Under the pieces are notes generated by a model. The model did no database searches. It was not told the DNA's origin and worked only from the letters and a program-made list of their open reading frames with translations. Positions 26,401 through 29,877 of a stretch of 29,877 bases of DNA are shown in pieces. The first letter of the stretch is position 1; each line of letters starts with the position of its first letter. A program made the translations under genes and the position numbers. The DNA is from an uncultured Flavobacteriales bacterium (GTDB lineage: Bacteria > Bacteroidota > Bacteroidia > Flavobacteriales > Crocinitomicaceae), in contig CAMLDR010000030.1 in assembly GCA_946478775.1 (NCBI GenBank), positions 1 to 29,877 on the forward strand, in the 5' to 3' direction.

Positions 26401-27099
26401 CATAATAAAGATGGTAATAATATTTATGTTTTATCAGCAGATGGAAAAACAAAAACATTATTAGCAGATATGCCACTAAAAACTCCGAATGAAATTGAAG
26501 TTGTCGAGAAAGTTCTAAGGAGTTATGCTAACCAATTAGGAATAAAGTATGAAATTCGCGGAGAAAACAAAGGTGCTGGACTACTTAAAATTGAGCCAGC
26601 AGTTGGTGCGCCAGATAAAAAAGAGAATGTTGGAGCATATACAAGTGGTAAAGATATATTTATTAACTTAACTAATGGGGTGATGAGTGAATCACTATCG
26701 AATTACCATCAATTGAAATCAACTTTACTTCATGAAAATCTTCATAAACTAGGAATGCACGGAGAAGGTCTTGCGCATGCCAAGGTTTATGCATTACAAA
26801 TAGGGCAAGTAGACTTTAAAAACTCAAGCCAGCGTTATAAAGATGGAACTGTTGGAGGAATGTTGGCGGAGTTAGCTCAAGGCATGTCATTGTTTGATAC
26901 AGAGTCTGAAGTTAATGATTTCTTAAAAGATTTTAACACGAAAAACAGTAAGGAATTAGGCTATTCAATTGAATATGTAGGTTCTGGAAATGCTGGTGTT
27001 GCTGGAGCAGAGATTAAATGGCAGTTTAATTTAATCTCAAATAAGAAAGGGGTGAAATCTCGATCTATTTCTATAGGTGAAAATGATTTTAAAGACTAA
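14437..27099 (+). CDS. Giant Rhs polymorphic toxin (4220 aa) with internal beta-propeller and C-terminal metallopeptidase tip
   Basis: The signal peptide is LLLRFIPLVIILLIGF near residues 2-21. Residues about 185-275 are Fn3-like (AIISWDAVDRAEEYQLEWTY). A first YD-like unit follows (SFYDGSLRNRQMV, IYDHQGRPVIQVLP, about 320-365). Next is a long Cys-rich stretch (about 600-1900) with many CxxC pairs. YD units reappear at YYYDQAGNLIKTI and YNSLNQLVAQ (2042-2051). An insert of about 1000 aa with four Asp-box motifs follows. FYYDRLGRIVVGQN at 3072 opens a run of YD repeats ending in the RHS core: LGRWLSIDPV with D3945, then VDPRG with D3967. A jelly-roll-like insert lies at about 3725-3868. The remaining 250 residues are the toxin tip. 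By analogy with TccC/Rhs, the tip is probably self-cleaved near the two Asp residues and held inside the shell. Confidence 0.9.
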   Translation: MLLLRFIPLVIILLIGFRSHAVILPHQPTVLTGATTFGSTFITPPGWGTTNITDLTRKGVITLGVDHHYLYAVNQSVTEVTLSIVPYTTAGGSPGSTISKVLKVSYYPIDSLTYMDEHTVTIDNVEQMDITITQVKVNGVVQTGMPANLYLQGDVFVDRIYGFTTMVDFNTYNLVVADIDWNSDCDSEELADEAIISWDAVDRAEEYQLEWTYVNTVDLGSTDISNLEIDFRNNSTRISTSDLSYKVTLRFDQGILVFRVRAVGRSSSTPYHFMYSKWSLEDIEIMGSVPASAKKETVPFDIKKNWQYSATYAEEGKKKEVLSFYDGSLRNRQMVTKISTDHNTIVGETIYDHQGRPVIQVLPVPAPDPTENCSPEVEENSLRFFPNFNKNAADNGYSKADFDVTSEDGCNPLEVGTMSDASGAANYYSTTNVNTAGSQGYVPDANGYPFSQVEYMPDNTGRIRTQGGVGKEFQLATDEPSHATQYFYAHPFQEQLDRLFGSEVGDAAHYQKNMVVDPNGQVSVSYLDQEGRVVATSLAGETPDNMIELTSLAEIAPLTVDLFAKDANGNSTSNKLSFDGMSKEFNQTISLSAASDVTISYDIEVPAYTNSCLGSLCLNCVYDLSIEVRDLCGDLKSPVALSPRLTGRFNTGSGGEITFKTDCATYDYDNTFVIENLPVGTYQITKTLSVNQDALEAYLQMYTDPVNGINTCFDTYPEILEEVGESSNIDDCLEDYNCADCVSNLGSLLEYTQGGGTEAAYYEELAACNAPCKGASYYENMRDILMMDVRPDGQYGQYLNNQGAVAVSLHPLSVLNVSNVLPRSTNTLPSNANAHWRNPKYDVETTIQPYYFDEDGVTRSRIPLTDVILTGLTSSSPALSSTLVLGTNIFLNNASGEYYTYPQYLNSVNDFISYYHLNPQWANSLVHWHPEYPYLKKYKEYYVKANPADPYSSESFDQYMVSINTWSDAQTAGFINSMTGSVNARVNHFWDTPTLSPGTFLRDPYGQITPALDNKIMNYATINGVNYSMMQVVAMMNRGNNNLVGTVPASSDLDLFADVAGNTTLQNTELRNAEWMTFRGLYLAAKQELQFDAAQTIVLNSDPGYNSCIGNNSFNPFDNEFIDVNAGVFPFFSGGFFDIEQPCSFYRLAYYTHKQPRFGNQLANVNQDPSQVAYQVYLQTGQCPIGLSLQKLLNEATSDHTLASTTPFSATNTLNSLSGLVLAMQNFEIPASVPSLTWEPQTVGSSTLEVDLVEGTSSLFGSFQLVKALGSLTYNWSDIVSFSNLQFTQMSGSDYEFTVTVKVMIAGELVTQYLTGSTTLKIGNCAFPDVCKLNDFGKTLQNMMKSLAQMNTIASTSFIDLTTQPYSNFLNNSINYTVNPAYSSGSMKWKYNSALPGFELTDGTNTIAIKITGMDPTSFTLSSLSSIAFVDEIRAGANNTMEVVCTNSSNNYLVTLSCELLRSDDVMTPVGECGLDDAILCTGLEYDTYDDLMELLELSLETQNAPFNLYNPTLWTSTLTEQLLSEPTSVPGTVSVSRKVLTYDLPGDCDLVLTYNSPSPSFDFDNIVSVDDIVLMNQTVYGSFNDFKLYITYSFGGNFFQDSLTGTSCFKLKKCTTCTQTPGDDEVSPATSEQTDGIIDLTSLNDEMFTEINNDSELYCLDLYEDYTSLINYKTQQMLDAGCIIVNVSPSMLTYEEFIANGYCCEDNFLGVINYFNSLYSQSTSGCSIAGNYFYEGLGYPPTTCSIPNWENSNGGFCMDIYTRYLLEINNFNSSPWATANGVSLNSVSSSAFKCHCFANYSFYLFEYLFADPAEKLSHPYSISEYCGIIDAEPTNTCNTQYDQYVSCTNYFNDNNGSEALPIVDYDVFVENELCYCVDEYCSNLSLTLSHLYEDEAKDLLLFCLSGREVPCVIDTPSVNFETFEITFADPCTEFYQSNNEVNAQIQYNQQVQDFYTTLGAAYIAHCMKATEGMSMTYNEMEHHFTLYYYDQAGNLIKTIPPEGVEFVDMSNTTIRNAIKSDRLNNTHNVITSHRMPTTYLYNSLNQLVAQNMPDQDAVKVFEPTLPNGLPIGLTTTGIQMLDANQGYLSGFMDATGVAPLTNRGYLFKTTNGGLNWVRVTNTLAADLKEVYMVSSTVGYALASHGLSLITKDGGLTWDLTDMGNSANYSEFVAMEVVGTDAYLLNRTGRIFKIFSSGVSSVYLNTVGSLSGYTITEFKDFTLQGNVADFKGIIYLVTVSDGTETFDMTAVSVNPSGTPLIPDNAFVGDLHALSFYSATDGFVGGDDGNISSLGGSAAASYRQRLKKSDAKGLIDQIHMLNATIGIARITENGVKVIRKTTDAGATWTALSNEYTNATLSFNRRSASNLEVLIQGYEAGVAYSKNIVINSAGVCVELNQSPTLAQNLEMTIVSTYNNGTNLTYYGIALVGANYVLYKSNSFAPAGTDVTYSSMVTVFASSLIPKEMVVMKSGSEIAVEVLTTSGVIYRSQSTTVGSAMTFSAFALSSGALTTFVSIDKMTISSLDYIVAYRSSDTRIYGKAATAGTGFTYYGGTLTLGGSQIRKIAVHGTYVTLVGSGGGIFTGSGVAAPVSNGNPSLTYTDRKKHQLYGLTELKYTASMNLIVGENGQAFTRPILNGFTTSTLRPLGITSDLCAASQVTIGAANFYMFGGKNGALAMLQQNGSLYPFTCYTTSGVSVTDHLAGKTINDISSITYGGGTARVVIVGDNGSLYFTPNFTTDFFSPAISQTQQNFLGVFQVAGSEKSIVVGNASEVFRYNQNIGTRINRVFGPKYNDVHFENGQIGTLIGDYYFARSTMDGGVSWKNIKTTTGPGVTGLKKVWTKSKPNGQHFAVIGGVNYYLKSDNGTVTQTAITGTINDIQFSKTNPLFGYFAYNSTLAKVTLAVSGTTYNIGTPVTAYTAANPIRGIHVFDNTSAIMVGDGGLINYYRNGTTPTSYTLATVSGVTFRDVAFIDNKIGLAVGDAGKIYSLYSATNDPVSHDIQSGGFSYLAESFIDPESGVTASLYNITALVFSSANTAIYGGGFISPSDISSRGAMVRNLKYEDRMFTARFYYDRLGRIVVGQNSRQKGVNKFSYTLYDGLGRPTEAGEKTENPSGAKFASVFGTNVGGTTVPNVVDDAKLATWLQTGLVALTQVNPTRNEVTRSYYDVADDDIKTDAGFTSTTFDANTQRKRIVHVTYSETYNAKANEYDHATHYNYDIHGNVKTLYQDNRKIKDMVGIGDRHRLKRMDYIYDLISGNVHRVDYQTGESDQWHHVYEYDADNRITDVYSTVETPLTVEASSTSSVQNEPEVSTLWDREANYQYYEHGPLARTVLGDQEVQGLDYVYTLQGWIKGVNSNTLDINRDPGQDGVGLSANNFVARDVYGYSLHYFDDDYGGAIGGNNNFIAAHGTNGMVSNSSSLYNGNIARMVTTITDPDTRDVLPLGNAYRYDQLNRLKEARSFNNIDLGANSWNTGGTTMYYNGFEYDANGNIISQQRYDEGGTTLSNLIDNLNYNYKDVAGAVGTGNPKKHNRLYSVYDTKDYDGTDIHMGQALNNYVYDAEGRLTNDLQEHLTFYWRVDGKVKQVVSSISSKKNVSFDYDAMGHRIAKHISSYGDGGVLEKSIYYILDAQGNVMSTYERAINSGGSSVSYTQTEKHIYGSTRLGVHTEHIELLGTQNETYSMASIQHHIGYKTYELTNHLGNVLSVISDKIVPEEVPGGGTAVAFDDQFTTSGNLLGWAYPPGPAYQYIGVPPSPGFSLNATGGQLVINAGSTSDPGDFVVGAAFKDYTFLNGVSYTFSFDVTTSMDIIFNIGNASTSLVGTYISSSGSYSYTFTGDGLPGTIMLMTQEGTVTQFDNLKLTYVAPATINFLADIRQATDYSPFGVKLHNRDLELTPGYGTISPYRYSFNGMEKDDELKGSGNSYTTEFRQYDPRLGRWLSIDPVTKEHRSPYDGFNNNPIIYVDPRGDDDYYNSDGKYNRKMSAKHNKDGNNIYVLSADGKTKTLLADMPLKTPNEIEVVEKVLRSYANQLGIKYEIRGENKGAGLLKIEPAVGAPDKKENVGAYTSGKDIFINLTNGVMSESLSNYHQLKSTLLHENLHKLGMHGEGLAHAKVYALQIGQVDFKNSSQRYKDGTVGGMLAELAQGMSLFDTESEVNDFLKDFNTKNSKELGYSIEYVGSGNAGVAGAEIKWQFNLISNKKGVKSRSISIGENDFKD
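19380..19930 (+). other. AT-rich, Cys-rich patch inside the Rhs gene
   Basis: Within the giant Rhs gene this stretch (about residues 1650-1830) is visibly more AT-rich than its surroundings. The line at 19801 has 14 G/C in 60 bases and the one at 19561 has 20. The protein here is dense in Cys and aromatic residues (NGYCCEDNF, FKCHCFANYSFYLFEYLF). It may be an exchanged module. The frame stays open throughout. Confidence 0.5.
20608..23649 (+). other. BNR/YCF48-like beta-propeller inserted between YD repeats of the Rhs protein
   Basis: Residues about 2058-3071 of the giant Rhs protein. Four Asp-box motifs are visible: TNGGLNW (ends W2117), KDGGLTW (W2158), TDAGATW (W2347) and MDGGVSW (W2823). 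Blade-like strands include VYMVSSTVGYALASHG, SFYSATDGFVGGDDGNI and VAFIDNKIGLAVGDAGKIY. The last pattern is typical of YCF48/HCF136-like propellers. The insert starts just after YNSLNQLVAQNMPDQD and ends just before FYYDRLGR, two motifs that are nearly adjacent in ordinary Bacteroidota Rhs proteins as I remember them. The length would allow one large or two smaller propellers. Confidence 0.7.
23650..26346 (+). other. RHS/YD-repeat core with a jelly-roll-like insert
   Basis: The YD units include FYYDRLGR, YTLYDGLGRPTEAG, HYNYDIHGNVKTL, YEYDADNRITDVY, YRYDQLNRLKEA, FEYDANGNIISQQ, YVYDAEGRLTNDL and FDYDAMGHRIAKH. They lead through YELTNHLGNVLSVISDK to DYSPFGVKL, YSFNGMEKDDE and RQYDPRLGRWLSIDP. 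The core ends at VDPRG (26332-26346). Between SVISDK and DYSPFG, where these motifs usually lie close together, sits an insert of about 145 residues (about 25609-26040). It ends in a CBM-like FDNLKLTY strand. Confidence 0.8.
26347..27096 (+). other. C-terminal toxin tip, putative zinc metallopeptidase
   Basis: The 250 residues after VDPRG are lower in G+C than the core: the line at 26401 has 13 G/C in 60 bases, the core line at 24421 has 34. The motif HENLHKLGMHGEGLAH (H4099, E4100, H4103) is a HExxH zinc-peptidase helix. Further His/Glu residues (H4108, E4110, H4114) could give the third ligand. The spacing is not the metzincin HExxHxxGxxH. The preceding strand GKDIFINLTNGVM fits an edge strand of a peptidase fold. 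Polymorphic-toxin systems are known to use metallopeptidase tips; the substrate here is unknown. Confidence 0.68.
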
Positions 27100-27103
27100 A
27101 TTG

Positions 27104-27535
27104 ATGAATGACTATCGGATTATTTTAATCGGGCTCATCTTCACTTTCTCTTCATGCCAAAATGAAAAGGAAAAAAGAGAATACCAATTGTCGGATGGAG
27201 AGTCAAAGTATTGGATTTTGCGGGAATACACACCTAAAAATGGTGTTCCCAGAAAAGAAAGTAAACTAGTTTTAAAATTTGATAAAAATTTTGGGTTTAT
27301 GCAGTACTACAATAAAAATTATGTTTTATCTACAGATCAGAGTAGTTCTGACATCGTTCTATCAAATAAATGGTATTTAAAAAACGATACTATAATTAAT
27401 TTGAACAGCGATGATTATTTAATAATAATTCTAAACCAAGACACTTTGAAGTTAGAAGAAAGAATAAGCGGTAATCAATTTCTATATATTCATTCGCATT
27501 CAAACTTCCGTTTTCATAATAGTGAATCTAACTAG
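27104..27535 (+). CDS. Small lipoprotein, candidate immunity protein for the metallopeptidase tip
   Basis: The protein has 143 residues if started at ATG 27104, four bases behind the toxin stop. ATG 27083 or GTG 27077 would overlap the toxin gene and lengthen the N-terminus. It has a lipoprotein signal, IILIGLIFTFSSCQ, with lipidation at the Cys. The mature domain is rich in Lys, Asn, Asp and aromatics with a beta pattern (YWILREYTP, LVLKFDKNFGFMQYYNKNYVL). The gene is as AT-rich as the toxin tip (12 G/C in the 60 bases from 27361), suggesting the two travelled together. No family is recognised. Immunity is inferred from position, size and composition. An envelope location fits a toxin acting outside the cytoplasm, or surface interception of one. 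Confidence 0.65.
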   Translation: MNDYRIILIGLIFTFSSCQNEKEKREYQLSDGESKYWILREYTPKNGVPRKESKLVLKFDKNFGFMQYYNKNYVLSTDQSSSDIVLSNKWYLKNDTIINLNSDDYLIIILNQDTLKLEERISGNQFLYIHSHSNFRFHNSESN

Positions 27536-27570
27536 TGTATCAAATTATCTGCTATTGAAATAAGACTTTA

Positions 27571-27605
27571 GAAGCCCTTCCGAAAATTCGGAAGGGCTTC
27601 CTTTT
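27571..27605 (+). terminator. Terminator of the Rhs gene cluster
   Basis: A 13-bp perfect stem (27571-27583 with 27588-27600, arm GAAGCCCTTCCGA) with a four-base loop is followed by CTTTTG. It lies 36 bp beyond the lipoprotein stop and is the only strong terminator noticed after 3585. Confidence 0.8.
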
Positions 27606-27639
27606 GTTCAAAATGGTCTTTCCTGTCCGTTAAATCGGT

Positions 27640-27814
27640 AGTGTTGTCAAACATCACTTTTGAAATATGCAAATAGATAACTAGTTGATAATCAGCATTA
27701 AATTTTCCTTGAGATTCTAAAAACAAGTGAGGGTAACACTTCACTTGTTTCATTTAGAACCAATAGAGATACTTTAAATTCAATATCTACGTTCCAAGTG
27801 TTATTAAACATCAC
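27640..27814. repeat. Two near-identical 18-bp direct repeats upstream of the IS1 transposase
   Basis: AGTGTTGTCAAACATCAC (27640-27657) and AGTGTTATTAAACATCAC (27797-27814) differ at two positions. The first is the presumed IS left end. The second sits just before the transposase ATG. They may mark two nested left ends or two transposase-binding sites. Confidence 0.65.
27721..27750. terminator. Hairpin between the IS left end and its transposase
   Basis: A perfect 10-bp stem (AAACAAGTGA with TCACTTGTTT) has a 10-base loop and a weak T-rich tail. It could shield the transposase gene from outside transcription, or be left over from flanking sequence. Confidence 0.45.
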
Positions 27815-27818
27815 CTGA

Positions 27819-28469
27819 ATGAATTGCCGCTATTGTCATGGATTATGCATCCGGAAAGGAAAACAAAATCAGATTCAAGTATATCAATGCAAATGTTGCT
27901 TGAAATATCAACGTCAGAACTATAAATACCAATCGAAACTTATTGAAGATCAACAAATAACTCAATTGGTTAAAGAAGGTTGTGGAATAAGAAGTATTGG
28001 AAGAATATTGACTATCTCCAATTCAACAGTGATCAGAAGAATCCTAAAAATCGGAAGATTGCTCAAACGTCCTTCTCCAATTTTAGTTGGTCAAACCTAC
28101 CAGGTAGATGAACTCTTCACTTATATCGGAAACAAAAACAACCGGGTTTGTATTGCTTATTCTTTGAATCCTGCAACAGGAGAAATTATAGATTTGATTG
28201 TAGGAAGAAGAAATAAAACGAATCTGATGAAAGTCATTTCGACATTGCTTTTGTCTGATGCGAAACAAATTGTTACTGATAAGCTGAATATTTACAAAGA
28301 ATTGATCCCACAGGGGATTCATTCTACAAAGAATCGTGGAATAAACCACATCGAACGCCAAAACCTGAATTTGAGGACTCACTTGAAACGTTTGAATAGA
28401 AGAACGATTTGTTATTCGAAATCAGCAACCATGTTGATGGCAGTGGTAAAGATTTATTTTTGGCATTAG
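27819..28469 (+). CDS. IS1-family transposase (single-ORF type)
   Basis: The protein has 216 residues. An N-terminal zinc-ribbon-like part (C3, C6, C24, C27) and a helix-turn-helix (GCGIRSIGRILTISNSTVIRRIL, about 54-76) correspond to InsA. The rest carries the DDE catalytic residues of the InsB part: D97 in YQVDELF, D154 in VTDKLN, and E179 in HIERQNLNLRTHLKR. The typical IS1 end follows (RLNRRTICYSKS ... YFWH). Unlike E. coli IS1, both parts are in one frame with no programmed frameshift, as is usual in Bacteroidota IS1 elements. The ORF looks intact, so the element may be active. Confidence 0.9.
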   Translation: MNCRYCHGLCIRKGKQNQIQVYQCKCCLKYQRQNYKYQSKLIEDQQITQLVKEGCGIRSIGRILTISNSTVIRRILKIGRLLKRPSPILVGQTYQVDELFTYIGNKNNRVCIAYSLNPATGEIIDLIVGRRNKTNLMKVISTLLLSDAKQIVTDKLNIYKELIPQGIHSTKNRGINHIERQNLNLRTHLKRLNRRTICYSKSATMLMAVVKIYFWH

Positions 28470-28660
28470 AATTCCTCAACAAGGCCAGATGAGGCAAAAT
28501 GCCATGCAGAGATCGATTCAACAGAGAAGGAACTAACCATTGTGACGATCAGTAATTCTAAAAGAGTTTGAAATTCAGGCTCCAAAAACAAACCGGAGTT
28601 TTTAAGATCAAGAACTGTATGCCGCTCAAGAAAGGCAATAAGATTATTGGTTGGGTTTAA
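28470..28660 (+). pseudogene. Possible decayed gene fragment behind the IS
   Basis: Two plus-strand pieces look protein-like but lie in different frames. The first is RPDEAKCHAEIDSTEKEL ... SNSKRV, ending at a TGA near 28572. The second is KFRLQKQTGVFKIKN then CMPLKKGNKIIGWV, ending at TAA 28658-28660. One frameshift would join them. No family is recognised. A minus-strand 65-codon frame (28466-28663) covers the same bases and could be the real signal instead. The remaining bases up to 28729 hold only a weak hairpin (28670-28674 with 28684-28688) before a T-rich run. Confidence 0.25.
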
Positions 28661-28729
28661 CAAATTCTTAGTCGACCGGTAGGCGACTTCTTTTATTTGT
28701 GTATTCGTGGTAAAAAGTAGTGTGCTGGA

Positions 28730-29877
28730 TCACTGCAACCAATCCGCCCGCAGCTTCTCCTGCTCCAAACTCGGATTCTCAATCTCCGCAATCTTCCCGT
28801 TCTCCAACTTCAATCCGGCTTTAAGCAACATTTCTTCCAACGGAAGCGCCTTCGTTCCTTCAATGTAGTCCGCGATAAAGGCTTTCAGTTCCGGGTATCC
28901 GCTCACGATGACCAGGTCTTTAAAAAATTGATCGTCTGCAAATGCCTTTCCCCTGTAATGTGCCATTAAGTCGAGAACGAGATCTTGGGTTCCGTATTCT
29001 CCGCCGGAGAGTTCACGTAGCTTCAGGTCAAGGCACAGGTTGATCAATGCGCCTTTCAAATACACGTTGTAGTATTGGTCTTGCATTTCCATCGGATTCA
29101 GGCTCAGGTCCGTGATCGCCAGGTTCGGATCGAATTGGTTCATTTGGCTGATCTTCTCTTCGACGGTCTTCAGGAAATCCTTTTCGGTGATCAATCCGGT
29201 TTTTACCGGCATGTGCATCGTGAAATATTCCGTCATACCTTCATAAAGCCACAAATGTTTGGAGAACTTCGGTTCGTTGTAATCGTAATGCTCGATCTCT
29301 TCCGAATGCAGGCCCAACGGCATCAACGTGTGGAAAAACTCGTGGCTGGCAATTCCGTAAATGTTCCGGCGGATGGTTTCAATGTCCAAAGGCATATACA
29401 ACAAAATCAATGTCGAATTGGAATGCTCCAGGCCGTCACCGATGATGTGCGTGCGATCGGGAGCCAGGCTGTGGTAAATCAGAAAAGTGTAACGGTCCAC
29501 CGGCAGTTTGTTGTTCAGGTATTTCGCCTGGTTCAGCAAAAGCGGACGAATGTATTCCGCAATGTCTTTGGAGATCGGTTTACCGGAAGTGGAATAGCAG
29601 GCAACTTCAACAGTTATTCCGGGAAGTTTCAGGATCGTGGTGTCCGGCAATGCATAGATAATCGGGTTGTCGACCAAACGGTGGTAGTTTTCGGCAGTGA
29701 AAAAGTCTTTATCGGGCTTCACGGTCTTTTTTAAGCTGGTTGCGGGATATAAATTAATCCCTTTCCGGATCGTTACTTCTACCGGGTGGTCCATATGTCC
29801 GCGGAAATACCCGAACAAGCTGTTGGGTGTGATGACAAAGGAACTGTCTTTGAACGAGCTGGCGGCAGAACGGTAAA
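28730..29877 (-). CDS. M61-type metallopeptidase, C-terminal part (5' end outside window)
   Basis: The frame is open to the right edge (382 residues present). An apparent start at 29818 is only an internal TTG. The zinc-binding helix is SHEFFHTLMPLGL (HEFFH at 29330-29344). The third ligand region is LWLYEGMTEYFTMH, which contains the Glu expected for a gluzincin. This HEFFH ... W..EG.TEY pattern is that of the M61 (glycyl aminopeptidase-like) family. The part after the catalytic domain (YLKGALINLCLDLKLREL, then a helical tail) is also M61-like. The usual C-terminal PDZ domain is not obvious, so this may be a short variant. It converges with the IS and shows no link to the Rhs cluster. A 219-codon plus-strand frame over it is an antisense shadow. 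Confidence 0.82.
   Translation of the reverse strand, partial: YRSAASSFKDSSFVITPNSLFGYFRGHMDHPVEVTIRKGINLYPATSLKKTVKPDKDFFTAENYHRLVDNPIIYALPDTTILKLPGITVEVACYSTSGKPISKDIAEYIRPLLLNQAKYLNNKLPVDRYTFLIYHSLAPDRTHIIGDGLEHSNSTLILLYMPLDIETIRRNIYGIASHEFFHTLMPLGLHSEEIEHYDYNEPKFSKHLWLYEGMTEYFTMHMPVKTGLITEKDFLKTVEEKISQMNQFDPNLAITDLSLNPMEMQDQYYNVYLKGALINLCLDLKLRELSGGEYGTQDLVLDLMAHYRGKAFADDQFFKDLVIVSGYPELKAFIADYIEGTKALPLEEMLLKAGLKLENGKIAEIENPSLEQEKLRADWLQ

Larger units (their letters stand above)
27637..28668 (+). mobile_element. IS1-family insertion sequence (ends uncertain)
   Basis: The left end is placed at GGTAGTGTTGTCAAACATCAC (27637-27657), which resembles the IS1-type end starting GGTGATGCTGCCAAC. 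The transposase starts 182 bp inside. The right end is unclear. The best inverted match is GGTTGGGTTTAACAAATT (28649-28666), 11 of 18 positions to the reverse complement of the inner copy at 27798-27815. No target-site duplication could be assigned. The element sits directly behind the toxin/immunity cassette. Confidence 0.5.

Noticed and set aside
26731..26778. Metzincin-type zinc site in the toxin tip
   Set aside because: The third His falls one position early for HExxHxxGxxH. Only a general HExxH metallopeptidase call is supported.
14437..27099. Type IX secretion C-terminal sorting domain on the giant protein
   Set aside because: The C-terminus is the toxin tip ending in ENDFKD. No beta-sandwich sorting motif is visible there.
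28466..28663. Small minus-strand gene of 65 codons
   Set aside because: There is no recognisable motif, it competes with protein-like fragments on the plus strand, and it covers the likely IS right end. It cannot be supported as a gene.
29075..29734. Open plus-strand frame of 219 codons
   Set aside because: It lies fully antisense to the M61 peptidase, whose HEFFH and EGMTEY motifs identify the coding strand. The plus-strand product shows no domain and is biased as expected for a shadow.
1..29877. CRISPR array
   Set aside because: No regularly spaced short direct repeats were noticed. The repeats seen are tRNA copies, YD/BNR protein repeats and IS ends.

Overview
The window looks like chromosome of a Bacteroidota member, most likely Flavobacteriales and possibly a Fluviicola/Crocinitomicaceae relative. 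The signs are a TTG/TAnnTTTG-type promoter, absence of Shine-Dalgarno sites, many short 'SQ/AQ/GQ' signal peptides, and a giant Rhs family of the kind common in that phylum. The genus is inference.

Left end (1-3320). The C-terminal part of a single-stranded DNA-binding protein is followed by tRNA-Asn(GTT) with its own promoter and hairpin terminator. A small GIY-YIG nuclease ORF comes next and runs into a damaged second copy of the same tRNA. In that copy the first half of the anticodon arm is replaced by a 16-bp perfect palindrome. After it come a strong terminator, a long palindrome, a minus-strand secreted protein, a YihY/BrkB-family membrane protein and a secreted protein of unknown function.

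Centre (3528-27600). This is one tightly packed plus-strand gene cluster of about 24 kb, with a candidate promoter before it and a strong terminator after it. Eight cistrons overlap or are separated by at most about 15 bp, and all eight start with an export signal. In order they are: a predicted outer-membrane beta-barrel with a coiled-coil insert; a small secreted protein with an Fn3-like fold; a small secreted unknown; a 1905-aa SpvB/Tc-type shell protein; a 324-aa secreted protein that looks like the detached C-terminus of that shell protein; a 244-aa secreted unknown; a 4220-aa Rhs protein; and a small lipoprotein. The giant Rhs protein carries a roughly 1000-aa BNR/YCF48-like beta-propeller between two YD repeats, a jelly-roll-like insert near the end of the RHS core, and an AT-rich C-terminal tip with an HENLH zinc-peptidase motif. 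The final lipoprotein is the obvious immunity candidate. The simplest model is a multi-subunit, exported polymorphic-toxin system with a split Rhs/Tc-like shell. The assembly and the targets are inference.

Right end (27601-29877). An IS1-family insertion sequence and a short decayed stretch follow the cluster. The minus-strand 3' part of an M61-type metallopeptidase gene runs off the window edge.
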